A DNA stretch of 64,000 nucleotides, from assembly GCA_963921825.1 (NCBI GenBank), contig OY997595.1, positions 14,129,228-14,193,227 of the forward strand. Reading direction: 5' to 3'. The notes under the pieces are model-generated. The model searched no databases, had not been told where the DNA came from, and saw nothing but the letters and a program-made list of their open reading frames with translations. A program made the translations under genes and the position numbers. Origin of the DNA: Erodium maritimum (taxonomy: Eukaryota; Streptophyta; Magnoliopsida; Geraniales; Geraniaceae). Below are positions 47,102 through 57,367 of this stretch, one piece after another (position 1 is the first letter of the stretch; each line of letters opens with the position of its first letter).

Positions 47102-48350
47102 GAGAGGAAAAATCAAATAGAAATCATTTCTTATCGTAAAAACTGTGTGAACCAATCCAAGCCATTCATTTTAAGAATGGATGAATGAGATACAATTGAT
47201 TTGTTGATTTGTTGACTGCAAAACAACAACACTTTTTAGTAAGGGGTAAGGGCTTTTTAGTAAAACCATCATATTATTTTTTTTCACCAATTCACTAATT
47301 TAATTTTTCCCGCTTCGTTTGAACTCCGATTGGCTTCAAACTTGTGCCATTAGTTTTGTTTTTTCAAGGGCTTTCTATCAAGATCAGTCATGAATATATT
47401 TTGAAGCACGAAAAAAAAATTATTTTCGGGGTTGATTTTTTTAAAAAAAGTTAAGTCTGGGTAATTTTTATCAACACTATACACTGGGTTTATCAACACT
47501 ATACACTGGATTTATCAACACTATACATTGGATTTATCACCTCATTTTCTAAAATCAAACATGATTTTATCACATCATCACATGTTTTTTTATGAATACT
47601 AAGCACTAGTTTTATCAACACTAAACACTATGTTTATCATTAAGTTACATGTGTTTTTATCATCCCATCACATGTTTTTTTTATCAACACTAAACTATAG
47701 GTTATCACCCTTATTTCGGGGCTGATTTTTAAAAAAGTTAAGTCTAGGTAATTTTTATCAACATTATACATTGGGTTTATCAACACTATACACTTGGTTT
47801 ATCAACACTGAACACTAGTTTTATCACTTCATTTTCCAAAATCGAACATGATTTTTATCACATCATCACATGTTTTTTTATGAACAATAAGCACTAGTTT
47901 TATCAACACTAAACACTATTTAGCACTAGTTTGATACCCCGATATAAAAAACTTATTAGTGAAGATTTATCAACACTAAACATTGTTTTTATCACCCCAA
48001 TATAAATTTTTATCTTCGTGCTTCAATATATATTCATGACTGATCTTGATTTAAAGCCCTTGGAAAAAGAAAAATATTGGCGCAAGTTTGAAGCTAAACG
48101 GAGTTGAAACGAAGCGGGAATGATTAAATTAATGAATTGTTGAACAAAAAAATGGACACTTGTCCACATGGCACCATGCTATTACAATTATGCCCTTGCT
48201 TGTGTGAGAAAGTAAGAAAGTGACGTGAGTTTTGGTTGAATTGGGGTGATGATGTGGCATTATGGTGAATGTTGGATCTAAAGGGTGTGTGGCTAGGATT
48301 GGTTCACACAGTTTTTAGGATAAGAGGGGTTTCTATTATATTTCTCCTCT
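47102..48350. mobile_element. Large fold-back element with tandem-repeat core
   Basis: About 1.25 kb. Left arm 47102-47450 and right arm 47990-48350 are inverted copies in two blocks: outer (AAAACTGTGTGAACCAATCC on the left, complement near 48300) and inner (TCAAGATCAGTCATGAATAT on the left, complement near 48040). The middle is a run of TTTATCAACACTATACACTGG-like units of about 22 bp. No ORF. The flanks TCGTAAAAG and TTGTAAAGG could be a 9 bp TSD (7 of 9), pointing to the Mutator superfamily; not certain. Confidence 0.7.
47470..47990. repeat. Tandem units of about 22 bp in the fold-back element
   Basis: Many imperfect units of TTTATCAACACTAnACACTrG, mixed with TTTATCACATCATCACATG. A larger segment (about 47460-47640) recurs in diverged form at 47750-47930. 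Confidence 0.75.
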
Positions 48351-48422
48351 TGTAAAGGAACTGTTAACGAAAATAAATCTGATTGTTTGAATCGAACCGT
48401 TTGAAACAATTGACATTATAAA

Positions 48423-49840
48423 TTGTAGCGTCTTGGGAGACCGATACAACTAATCTAACCTGGAAGATAGGGCTGAGCGGACCCATTTCCGGAGGGGTAC
48501 TGCCGTGGAATGGATACTCCCCCATGATGCAAACGTCCCTTTAATTATAATAGTAGGACTCTTAAACGCATAATTACTAGCCCTCGAGAAAATAGATGGG
48601 TATCTTGTCGGATCTTGATTGAACATTTTCCACCTTACAACTAGTGGGGCGGTGATATCGACCGACCCTCCACTGGACCACCTCACCCTCATTCTGTGAG
48701 GCGAGGGTGCTTATAGCCCTCCGCGGCTGCACTTGTCAAATTTCATGTGGGTCTGGTTTGGTCCAGGAGGCATGTGGGTTGGTTGAGCTCTAAGTCGGAG
48801 CCCCCTCGGTCTGAATGTGAAATGGGCTCGCTTGACCAGCCCAAAGGTCGGCCCGAGTCTTGTCTCCTCTACGGCCTGAGATGGAGGCGACCCAGACCCA
48901 CATTCGCGACCCGCCTCATCTTCTCCGCCCAAGATGAAGTCGATACAGGCCCATTCCTGCAACCTGAACCCCCTCCCATCCTCCATCGTCGCTCAAAACC
49001 TAGCGGGTTCCTTGCCCTCGTGCTACTTCCACGTCGCACCCGCCGTGTGATTGGTTGATGTTCTCCAACCGAGATCGGTACAAGGATGATCGGAGATTCC
49101 GGCAAGCGACCCCCAAACTCCATCACCAGATTGGTGTGTCCCTCCTCCTCCGACTGTGTTTCCTCATCCCGCTCCCACACCACCATACCCTTCTCCTTCC
49201 AATAGAGTCTTTCCATGTCCGCCATCCCCTTCAAATATGTCGGAGAGGACGGTCACGAGGATGCACGATCCCCCCGACCTATCCCCGCTGGCATCTAAAA
49301 CACTTTCCTCGGACGTGGTCTTGGTCCCAACGTCCGGGTTTGCCGCACGATCCCATATGGATTCTCTAAGAGAATCCCCTACGATCTCCGGCCACCAGAT
49401 GCCCTGTAGGCCTTCTGGTTTTCATTCTCCACCAACTTACTTGCTGAGAATACGATTTTCGGCCCTTCATGTGTCCGTGCACCACCGTTCGTCAGTGATA
49501 AAGGTCCTTCGCAAGACTGCGATACCGGAGACAACGAACGAGAGAGACTCGTTGTTCGGGTTCCTTCATAGCCGCTCGATGCAAGTTTGTTGACGGAATC
49601 CTTGGTGTCGATCCTCGTCGTCGGCTCCATGATACTTAAACCCTAAATTTAAACTAGATACTTATGAGGGTCGATATATTATGAAGTAAAATACATTCAT
49701 AAATATATCACTAGTTAAAACACTCGGGTATTAACCCGATCAGTTGACGATGGGTTGTAGTGGTTGGATTCGAGATTAATGTTCATTTTTCAGTAGGGAT
49801 AACTTTGCTAGGTGGTCAGACAGCCCCGAGATCCAACTTT
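48423..49840. other. Intergenic DNA with GC-rich open stretch
   Basis: Between about 48700 and 49630 both strands are open by composition. The plus frame 49156-49593 is Pro/Ser rich and could be the C-terminal part of a LINE ORF1 belonging with the RNase H remnant at 49850. I recognise no domain, so no gene is called. Confidence 0.4.
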
Positions 49841-49849
49841 GGGATGGCT

Positions 49850-50290
49850 CGTACTTTCGGTTTGAAGTTAAATATGAATATTGTGGGTGATTGGTATGGG
49901 TATGGTGGTTAGGAATCATTTAGGGGAAGTCCATGGAATGAGACTTGTTACCAAATGGATGTTTCTCTCCTCATCTAGTTGAATGTTTGGCTTTGAAAAG
50001 GGGTATCAAGTGGAGTGTGGCAAAGGGGTGACAAGTCTTAGAGGTGGAATCAGATTCCTTAAATATGGTTTCAACGGTCCTCAAAAGCGTTTCGATACTT
50101 TAAAAGAGCCTGTTTTAAAGGATATTTGGTCATTTTTAGATTAAACATGGGATGTGGTGGTTCTTTACGTGCATTGGCATGATAATGAAGTTACACGTAG
50201 CCTAGCCTAGTTAACTTTTCATAGTTCGATGATTCAAAAGTAGGGGTCTAATATTCCCCAATATATTGCTTGTGTTGTAAGGTTTGATCT
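49850..50290 (+). pseudogene. LINE RNase H remnant
   Basis: Plus-strand, frameshifted. Pieces in order: VVRNHLGEVHGMRL, VECLALKRGIKWSVAKG, LEVESDSLNMVSTVL, and VHWHDNEVTRSLA. They match the plant LINE/retroelement RNase H order (EALALxxGL, VESDS, HxxNxVAHxLA). Stops occur at several places. After it comes a short A/T-rich tail (TTTAAAAATAGAATAAATAAATAAG) consistent with a LINE 3' end. No RT is seen upstream. Confidence 0.72.
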
Positions 50291-50299
50291 CTCTATTTA

Positions 50300-51946
50300 A
50301 TTCAATTAGTCTTTCCTTTAAAAATAGAATAAATAAATAAGTGCATAACAACGTTTTTTTAAATTCATACAAAGCAAAAATGTCTCTAACAACGATATGT
50401 GTAAATGGGATTTTAAATCAAGGATAAAAAAATACATATACAATTTAAATCCTCCACTATGTATGTGTAAACGGTAATTCATCAAACATTAACATCTTGA
50501 CGAAAACACCCAGACAAATAGATTGCTCGAATCATCAAGATGTCAATGTGCATAAAGTTGTAATCAAGTGGTTATCCTTTTTCTAAAAAAATAAGTTTTT
50601 TTTGGACAAATGCTTACATGATTTATGACACTTTTTTTAGCATCCGAGGAATTTTATTAGATGAAAATCAAAAGTACAGGCGCAACAGAAAACGTAAGAC
50701 CAAAATAAAATTGCAAACATAAGTGAATTAAAAGGATAAGACTTGAGTCTTGACCCGTAGGTACCAAACGCTAACTCTATAACAAGATAATCGGCTATGT
50801 TAGGGATAAGAATTGGTGGATAGACTCCACAAATATGGATATTCAGTTATAGTTCACAGTACTCAATTCTTGACTCGAATTGAAAATGCTTGCCCCGTTG
50901 ATATGGATCGATTGAAGGGGGCATGCATCTAGGGAGAACTCTAGGGAATGGGGGAATCAAGGTGTCGGTCAAGGTCCGACCTTTGTAGGGCAAGGTGTGT
51001 ATCCTCATACACACCATGTTGCTCTTCCATTGCCTCATTGGGTCTGGCGAGGACGGTGGCGACTCTGGCGATAGAAGAAGAGGTGGAGGCGGCTCTAGTG
51101 GCACCAGAGAAAGTGGTGGTGGTGGCTCTGATGACAGATGAGGAGGTAGTGGTAGTGGCATCTACTCCAACGTCTCTACTCCAGATTCCCTCTTGGTACG
51201 ACCAGGGGAAGATATCACAAGCGGTACATTCTCCTACCACCACTCACAATCAAGCATCACCTCCTCCTTCAACAATCACTCAGCCCCAACCAACCTCGTC
51301 GCCGCCTCCTCCTTCTTCTCCTCCAGCAATCACTCAGCCGCCACCAATGACATTTCTTATACCTCCTTAGCCGTCTCCGATGCGAGTCTACCTACTACCT
51401 ATCTATGATGGATCTACTAAGGTCCCACATCCCCTCCACCGCCCTTCGATCGTTCGAGTTCCTCGAAGGCACGACCCAAATTCCAATATCGTGATGGTGG
51501 CGCACCCGACCACTCGGGGCCTTTGTACAGGGACGCTTCAACCCCATGTACTGGATTGGGACCCTAATATCCCCGATCGATGGGAATCAGTCGATGATCC
51601 TATCGACAACAACATGTGAAAACTCAGCGCCCCAACCTCATCCGCTAGATCGAGCCCCTAACACCCCGGCTTGGAGTCGGGGAGATTGGAGTTAGCAGTT
51701 GCTGAGAATGGTAAGGCATCACGGGGTGTCCTAGAGAAGTCACTCCCCACTTCCTCGGGCTTGGATTCTATCCGACCCCAACCTCCACTTTTTCCTTGAA
51801 AACTCCTTGGCAGCTTGTCAACAAAATACAAGTCTGACTGAGTCGAGACGGGAAACGTTTTTTGGATCTCTCGTGCTACTCACATGAATAGTGTCAAATC
51901 CCTTAAGTATATGCTAGGAATAGTCACCTTTAGTACGTTTGTTTAT
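50300..51946. other. Intergenic DNA, no firm gene
   Basis: AT-rich to 50850, then a GC-richer segment (50940-51620) with Pro/Ser/Thr-rich plus-strand frames (50948-51370 and 51380-51619). No domain is recognised; it may be part of an old DNA transposon. Confidence 0.4.
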
Positions 51947-51955
51947 ATGTGTTTG

Positions 51956-52100
51956 GGAAAACTCCATAAAACAACTATTATTCGACTTCCTAGTACAAAT
52001 TATAACTATAGAGGTTCTTATCGTCCATAGTACACAGTTACGTAAGTTAATTGCCAAAAACCATAATCTGCCGTCCAAAAACAGACGGCCATCTAACAGA
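51956..52100 (+). repeat. MULE left TIR
   Basis: Matches the complement of 57160-57303 across about 140 bp with a handful of mismatches; for example TATTATTCGACTTCCTAGTA is the same in both. Confidence 0.9.
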
Positions 52101-53057
52101 GTTCGTGCAATGACCTAAATACCCTCAAGTAATTTGATAAGTAAAAGAGAAGTCTTTTGGTGTTCAAACACTTCTCATTTTCAGACACGACCATCGTTCA
52201 AGCTCTCTCCACCCAAACCTTTGAGCTTCTCTGTCGTCTTCAACCTCGGATTCAGCTCAATCTACACAGCAAATCGTACAAGTAGATTGAGGTAAGAACC
52301 CTGAAACTAACTATGATACGAATATTTAGTTATTTGAATAAGTTAGGGTTTTGGTTTATGGTTTTTGGGTCTATTTGTAGTTGAAATTCATTGATCTCTG
52401 TCTGAAATGTAGTGTTGGGAAGTTATTTTGAGTGAGGATGAGGTTGTACAAGACATGGTTTGCATTTTGTGGTTGAAATCGAGTTAGGGTTCGGTTTAAG
52501 ATGGTACAAATTGGTTGTAAATAAGCTGAAAATCGATTGGGGTTTTAAAGATGAGCTTGAAGAAGGGATTAAGGGTTCCATTTCAGGTTTGTATGAAGTC
52601 GAGCTAGGGTTTATGGTATTTAGGTGAGGTCTGAGTTAAGGTCGTATAGGGTTTGGAGTAGAACTGAGAAATGGTTAAGAGGGGAAAACAAATGTGGTTT
52701 ATTGGGATGAATTGTAGAGGGATAAATGTATTATTTGGATAAATGTAAAGGTCATGATTTGCAGTAAGAGTTCCATATTTTTGCTTTGTCCTAAGTAATT
52801 GTAGAATTTAGGAATAATAGACATATAATTGAAGGTGTAACAGGTTACAGGAATCAGACATAACTTGTAACGTGAAGAAACCATGAGTATGCTTTTAATT
52901 ACATATACAAAACAGTGCGTAAATGTGATGTCCATTTTGTGGTTGTATTTCCATACATGAATATGCTTTTATTTCAAAAGTGATGTCCATTTTGTGGTTG
53001 TATGCATTGAACTTATTAAGTAATATGTAGCTCATGGTGTATGTTTTTAATATGTAG

Positions 53058-54372
53058 ATGGCAAAGAAGAGGAAAGCTACTCGAACACTAATCGATGAAC
53101 CTTCTGATGATGAGCTCATAGCTCAGGTAGAGATGTTCGATAAAGAGATTATAGATGAGGAATTGATTAACGAGGAAGAACAAGAGTTTATAGCTGAAGA
53201 TCTGTGTTCTGAAGGGGGGGACTTTGTAGCAAGCAGACTAGTAGAAGATGAGTCTGATTCTGAGTCTGATTATGAACCACCATCAGAAGAGGAGGAGGAT
53301 GAGGAACCATCACTTGACGAGGAAGATGTGGCATCAGCTACTGAGGGATCATCAGGGAAATCAGTTCATGCAGCAGAAGAGCATGTTGATGACGAAATGG
53401 ATGATGATTTGGGTTGCGAAGATTTGATGGAAGAGGATTTGTTTGATGGAAGGCTCTGGGACACGAGGAGTTCGATGTTGAAAATTGATTTGCGTTTGGG
53501 TGATAGGTTCGTTAGTGATGCCTAGTACTGAGTAGTTCTATAGAACTACGCTGCGGAGAAGCGCTTCAATTACGTGTATACCAGGAATCAGCCTCAAGAC
53601 GGTATTGGGGTTACATGTGAGAATCCAGGGTGTACTTTTTACATCTGGTGTGGGTTCGTGAAAAAGATGAAACTTTATGAAATTAAAACTTTCCATCCAC
53701 ATCATTCTTGCCAAACTGAGCAAGGAGGACAAAACATTACTGCTCGCTCACTTGCATATAGGTAAAACCTATGGTGTATGTACTGCATAAATATGTTATT
53801 TAATTGTGGTTTATATACGTTGCACTAATTTTAGAACTTGTTGCAGGTATTTTGAAGACATCATACATAAGAAGAAGGTTGATGTTGGGGAGTTGTACAG
53901 TGACATCCTGGCTGACATAGGTGTAGATGTCGAGGTTGGTAAGTGCTATAGAATTGTACGAGCAGCTGCACATATCCTTCATGAAGACGAGGGCCTTCAA
54001 TATGGTATGTTGGAGAAGTACAGGGATTTGGTGCTCGGTAGCAACCCTGGACCGAAGTTTGAGATACTTATTGATGAAGAGGATGGACGTTGGTTCAAGC
54101 GACTGTACATAAGGTATTCGGCACAGAAAACTGGTTTCATGACAGGTTGTCGCCCCTTTGTTGGACTCGATGGTTGTCACATGAAGGCGTATCATGGTGG
54201 CATAGTTCTGGCAGCTGTTGCAAGAGATGGCAATGATGGTATGTTCCCACTCGCTCTGGCAGTGGTTGAGCAAGAAACCATCGCAACATGGAGTTGGTTC
54301 ATGGAGCAATTATTCGAGGATTTTGGTACTGGCGAAGAGATGGGATAGGTGTTTATGTCCGACAAGCATAAG
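53058..54372 (+). pseudogene. mudrA-like MULE transposase, truncated
   Basis: The leader exon ends TTGAG|GTAAG at 52291; a leader intron runs to 53057, where ...TATGTAG| meets the ATG. Codons 1-155 are very acidic (EEEEDEEPSLDEED). Then, after three stops close together (about 53523-53546), comes the MuDR zinc-binding region (NYAAEKRFNYVY, VTCENPGCTFYIWC, IKTFHPHHSC). An intron (53763-53846) leads to the MULE transposase domain: YRIVRAAAHIL, FVGLDGCHMKAYHGGIVLAA (first catalytic Asp) and VAVVEQETIATWSWFMEQL-like sequence (here LAVVEQETIATWSWF), then TAG for Trp (MG*VFMSD) and a donor-like AAG|GTATT at 54373. The rest of the DDE domain and the SWIM finger are missing, replaced by repeats. Non-functional. 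Confidence 0.87.
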
Positions 54373-54389
54373 GTATTTTCATACTTGAA

Positions 54390-54550
54390 TTAAATACTTG
54401 AATTAAGTTAGATTACCTACTTAGGCATATGAATACTTAAATTAATTTATATTTTCTACTTAGGCATATTCATACTGAAATTAAGTTTTATGATCTAATT
54501 AGGCATATTAATACTTAAATTAAGTTATATGATCTAAATAGGCATATTAG
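54390..54550 (+). repeat. Tandem repeat of about 50 bp in the MULE
   Basis: Three to four diverged units around TTAGGCATATTAATACTTAA with ATTAAGTTATATGATCTAA. It occupies the place where the transposase C-terminal half should be. Confidence 0.75.
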
Positions 54551-54957
54551 TACATCTTAAACTTACCTCAATCACACTTGTACAGGCACCATGTAACAAT
54601 TTATATCACTTTTATGGTTTCGAAATTTGAAGATTTTGACCTTAGATTCTACACAATATAAATTAGTAATTGAAATTGGTTTGTGTAACTGCTCTAAATT
54701 GCATATGTGTATACCAATTAGACAACACATCTTAAACTTACCTCAATCACACTTGTACAGGCAGCTGCAGGACTTGAGAAATGGCTTCAAGCAACAAGGA
54801 AAGAAGCACGAAGAGGAGAATCTGGAGTAATAGGAACTTCCACCCAACCTTTGCACAAAGGAGTTCAGATGAAGCCACTCCACAATTCTCAGCCGTAGGA
54901 TATAGGGCTTTGTTGTGAGCCATAAGTTATGATATATTTTGGTTGGTACATGCCATA

Positions 54958-55743
54958 ATGGCCATTAGCTTTTGGACTATTGTTATTGTGTTTGTAAATG
55001 GTGGCAGACACCATGTGACAATTTATATCACTTTTGAGCAACCCAATGGGAATAGGATTCCCTCTCCCATGACAGATAAGGGGGCTTTTGTAAGGGTTGA
55101 TAATGCTTTAACTGTGTATGAGATGATGGAGAATCTTATCATTTACAAATTGTTGTGTATGTCGTGTACTTATTTACCAAGCCTTTTAGGTTTTTCAACA
55201 AATTACAATTTTGTCTATAAAAGCCATGTGCTTCACTTGTTAGGACCACACAAAGGTATGGACAAGAAACCGGTTTTAACTGAGGAGGATGAGAGAAGGT
55301 TGCTGGAATGGGAGTTAAAAGGTTGGCATGGTTCACCCCAATCCTCTTCCGAGCACACAGACCAATGGAACAAAGCACCATCTTATGGTCCTCCTCCTCC
55401 CTCACCACCATATGTTCACCCACAAGAATTGTTGTCCGATTGGGAATACCCTTATCCAGATGAAGCAGAAGAAAAATACAAACCTCTATACGATCATCCA
55501 TCTGATGATGAAGTTCAGAGCAAGCTACACCAACCAACAGTCCAACAAGGTGGTACTACTACAACAAAAAGGAGGCTCTTTCATCCCAAGGTGCAACCAC
55601 AACAACCCTACAAACAAGCTCCTCCATCATCTCCCCCTCGGATCAGAGAACCCGATGCGGAAGACAATGTAGATGAAAAGGACATTGTTTCATCTCAAGG
55701 TAGTACTACAACCAAAAGTCTATTTCGTAAACCGTCTGTATGA
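54958..55743 (+). CDS. Proline-rich acidic ORF inside the MULE, unknown function
   Basis: 261 codons from the first in-frame ATG (54958); the frame opens a little earlier without an ATG. Residues about 1-20 are hydrophobic, then GGRHHVTIYITF. The C-terminal 170 residues are charged and Pro-rich (KGMDKKPVLTEEDERRLLEW, YGPPPPSPPYVHPQELL, PPSSPPRIREPDAED) with a doubled GGTTTTKRRLF / GSTTTKSLFRKPS motif. No family recognised. It could be a fused tail of the transposase gene, a captured host fragment, or noncoding. A 30 bp piece of its 5' end (CACCATGTGACAATTTATAT region, 55010) recurs at 54585. Confidence 0.45.
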   Translation: MAISFWTIVIVFVNGGRHHVTIYITFEQPNGNRIPSPMTDKGAFVRVDNALTVYEMMENLIIYKLLCMSCTYLPSLLGFSTNYNFVYKSHVLHLLGPHKGMDKKPVLTEEDERRLLEWELKGWHGSPQSSSEHTDQWNKAPSYGPPPPSPPYVHPQELLSDWEYPYPDEAEEKYKPLYDHPSDDEVQSKLHQPTVQQGGTTTTKRRLFHPKVQPQQPYKQAPPSSPPRIREPDAEDNVDEKDIVSSQGSTTTKSLFRKPSV

Positions 55744-56009
55744 TAAAGTTCCTACTTCTAGTTGTATGTGCTGCATCTGAACAATTATGAACTTCATATC
55801 TATGTTTTATGTTAACTTGTGTATTTTATGTCAAGAGATGGTACCATTAAGAAAATAATTACAGAGAGGCGTTAGTTCATTACAATACTATTAAAAGGTG
55901 CATATAATACAAACTTTAAGTACTAGTGCATAAATAGTACATAATAGTCACAGACTAATTTAGGTTTACATAAGTCTAACACTGACAGATTGAATTAGGT
56001 TTACATAAG

Positions 56010-56416
56010 CTACATGTCTTCCTTCTCAACTACATCCTTAACATCTTTAATCAGAAATACTATCATTATATAAAACAAGATACCACACACAAACCAGATA
56101 CAATTGGAAAAACACTTGGCCCCGTTCCCATTCTTTCTTGTCTCGTGTCGTAGTGCTTCTTCCAATGACGTGATCCTCTCATGCAGTTGAGGCACTAATT
56201 CATCAACCCATAGGAAAAAATTACAACTTCTTTCACCCTGCATCATACATTATTGTTCATGATTCACAAAGTTTAAATCTCCAATAACAATTTTCATTAC
56301 ATAATTGGAACTGGATTTCTTACATTAAATTTCCCACAACCATAAAATCTTCTACCAAGATTTTTGATTGAGTATGATGTGAGCATAGGAGTTGAAACAC
56401 CACAACAGCATAGCAT
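56010..56416 (-). CDS. GRF-type zinc-finger mini-protein with C-terminal membrane helix, inside the MULE
   Basis: Predicted as exons 56416-56324 and 56237-56010, 106 aa; donor AAT|GTAAGA and acceptor ATGCAG|GGT keep the frame. Exon 1 begins MLCCCGVSTPML and reads NLGRRFYGCGKFN; exon 2 continues GERSCNFFLWVDE, giving the zf-GRF pattern (C...CG...N-GR-FY-C...C-FF-W-D). A helix region (PQLHERITSLEEALRHETRK) and one hydrophobic span (CIWFVCGILFYIMIVFLI) follow, then an acidic tail. zf-GRF domains bind nucleic acid in DNA-repair enzymes; this small plant form has no enzyme domain. It runs antisense to the transposase. The frame is intact, unlike mudrA, so it may be a passenger gene or a functional MULE accessory gene. 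Confidence 0.78.
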
Positions 56417-57159
56417 TATGCTTTGCGTTCCAAATTCAACGACCTTGCACAAATTATCAGCTCACATCAACAATATGTAACAACATACCAACACCTCCTA
56501 ACTGTTAGAGCCCTTTTGACTAAACCTAACACATTTAACAAAATAATACACACAATTTGTTTTCATCCCCAATTTTTCCTAACCCTTACTGTCATATTTA
56601 GCCAAATGTTCCTAACAACTACATTTCAATCAACATTAAATCATACATGCTCAAATTACAATTTTTCCTAACCCTAACTACTTCATACATTAAATCATAG
56701 CCCTTTTACATATTTTCGGTTTCCTTTTTAGGATTAGGGTTTCAAACCAAAACTGCTTCATACCTACATCCGACCCATGTTGTTTGGGATATGATTTTCA
56801 GTATGGGATTTTCAATTTCGACACAAAAACATCATGAGGGAATTTCAAATTTCGGGTATATGCTTTTCATTTGGGGATTTCTAATTTCCACACAAAAATA
56901 ACCACGGGTTTCAGGTTTCAGATCTTATATTCGCGCCTTCTTCTTCCTGCGATCTCGACCCTCTTCTTCCTGCGATCTCGTCCTTCATCTTCACGTTTCA
57001 CCTTCCTTCACTCGTTCCTGGTAGCTACCTTCTTCAGTCGTTCCACACTCTAAAACCAGTCAAAATAGATGGTTTATCCATCTTAAAACACATACTTCAT
57101 GAGGGCATTTCGGCCATTTTTTTTAACCTACTGAACACGTGCGTAGCACATGACTGATT

Positions 57160-57303
57160 TGGTAACGTGGTCGTCTGTTTTTGGACGGAATTCATGGTTT
57201 TTGACAATTAACTTACGTAACTGTGTACTATGGACGATAAGAACCTCTATAGTTGTAATTTGTACTAGGAAGTCGAATAATAGTTGTTTTACGGAGTTCT
57301 CCC
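57160..57303 (-). repeat. MULE right TIR
   Basis: Inverted copy of 51956-52100. Confidence 0.9.
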
Positions 57304-57367
57304 TATGTGTTTACTAAATCACAAAACTGCGATAACAAGAAGTACTATTATTTTAAGGTCAATATAT

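Larger units (their letters stand above)
51956..57303 (+). mobile_element. MULE (Mutator-like) transposon, full-length ends, defective transposase
   Basis: A 5.35 kb element with long TIRs of about 140 bp at each end and few mismatches, and a perfect 9 bp TSD TATGTGTTT (51947-51955 and 57304-57312), the Mutator signature. Inside are a plus-strand mudrA-like gene with leader intron and internal deletion, a proline-rich plus-strand ORF of unknown role, and an antisense two-exon GRF zinc-finger mini-gene. The TIR start GGGAAAACTCC is close to the right end's complement GGGAGAACTCC. The transposase is broken, so any movement would need a helper. Confidence 0.92.

Noticed and set aside
47032..48422. 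19 bp direct repeat as TSD of the fold-back element
   Set aside because: It lies 50 bp outside the visible TIR ends and is too long for a Mutator TSD; reported as an open observation only.
48869..49593. Frames on both strands in the GC-rich stretch before the LINE RNase H remnant
   Set aside because: No motif supports a gene; at best part of a decayed LINE ORF1.
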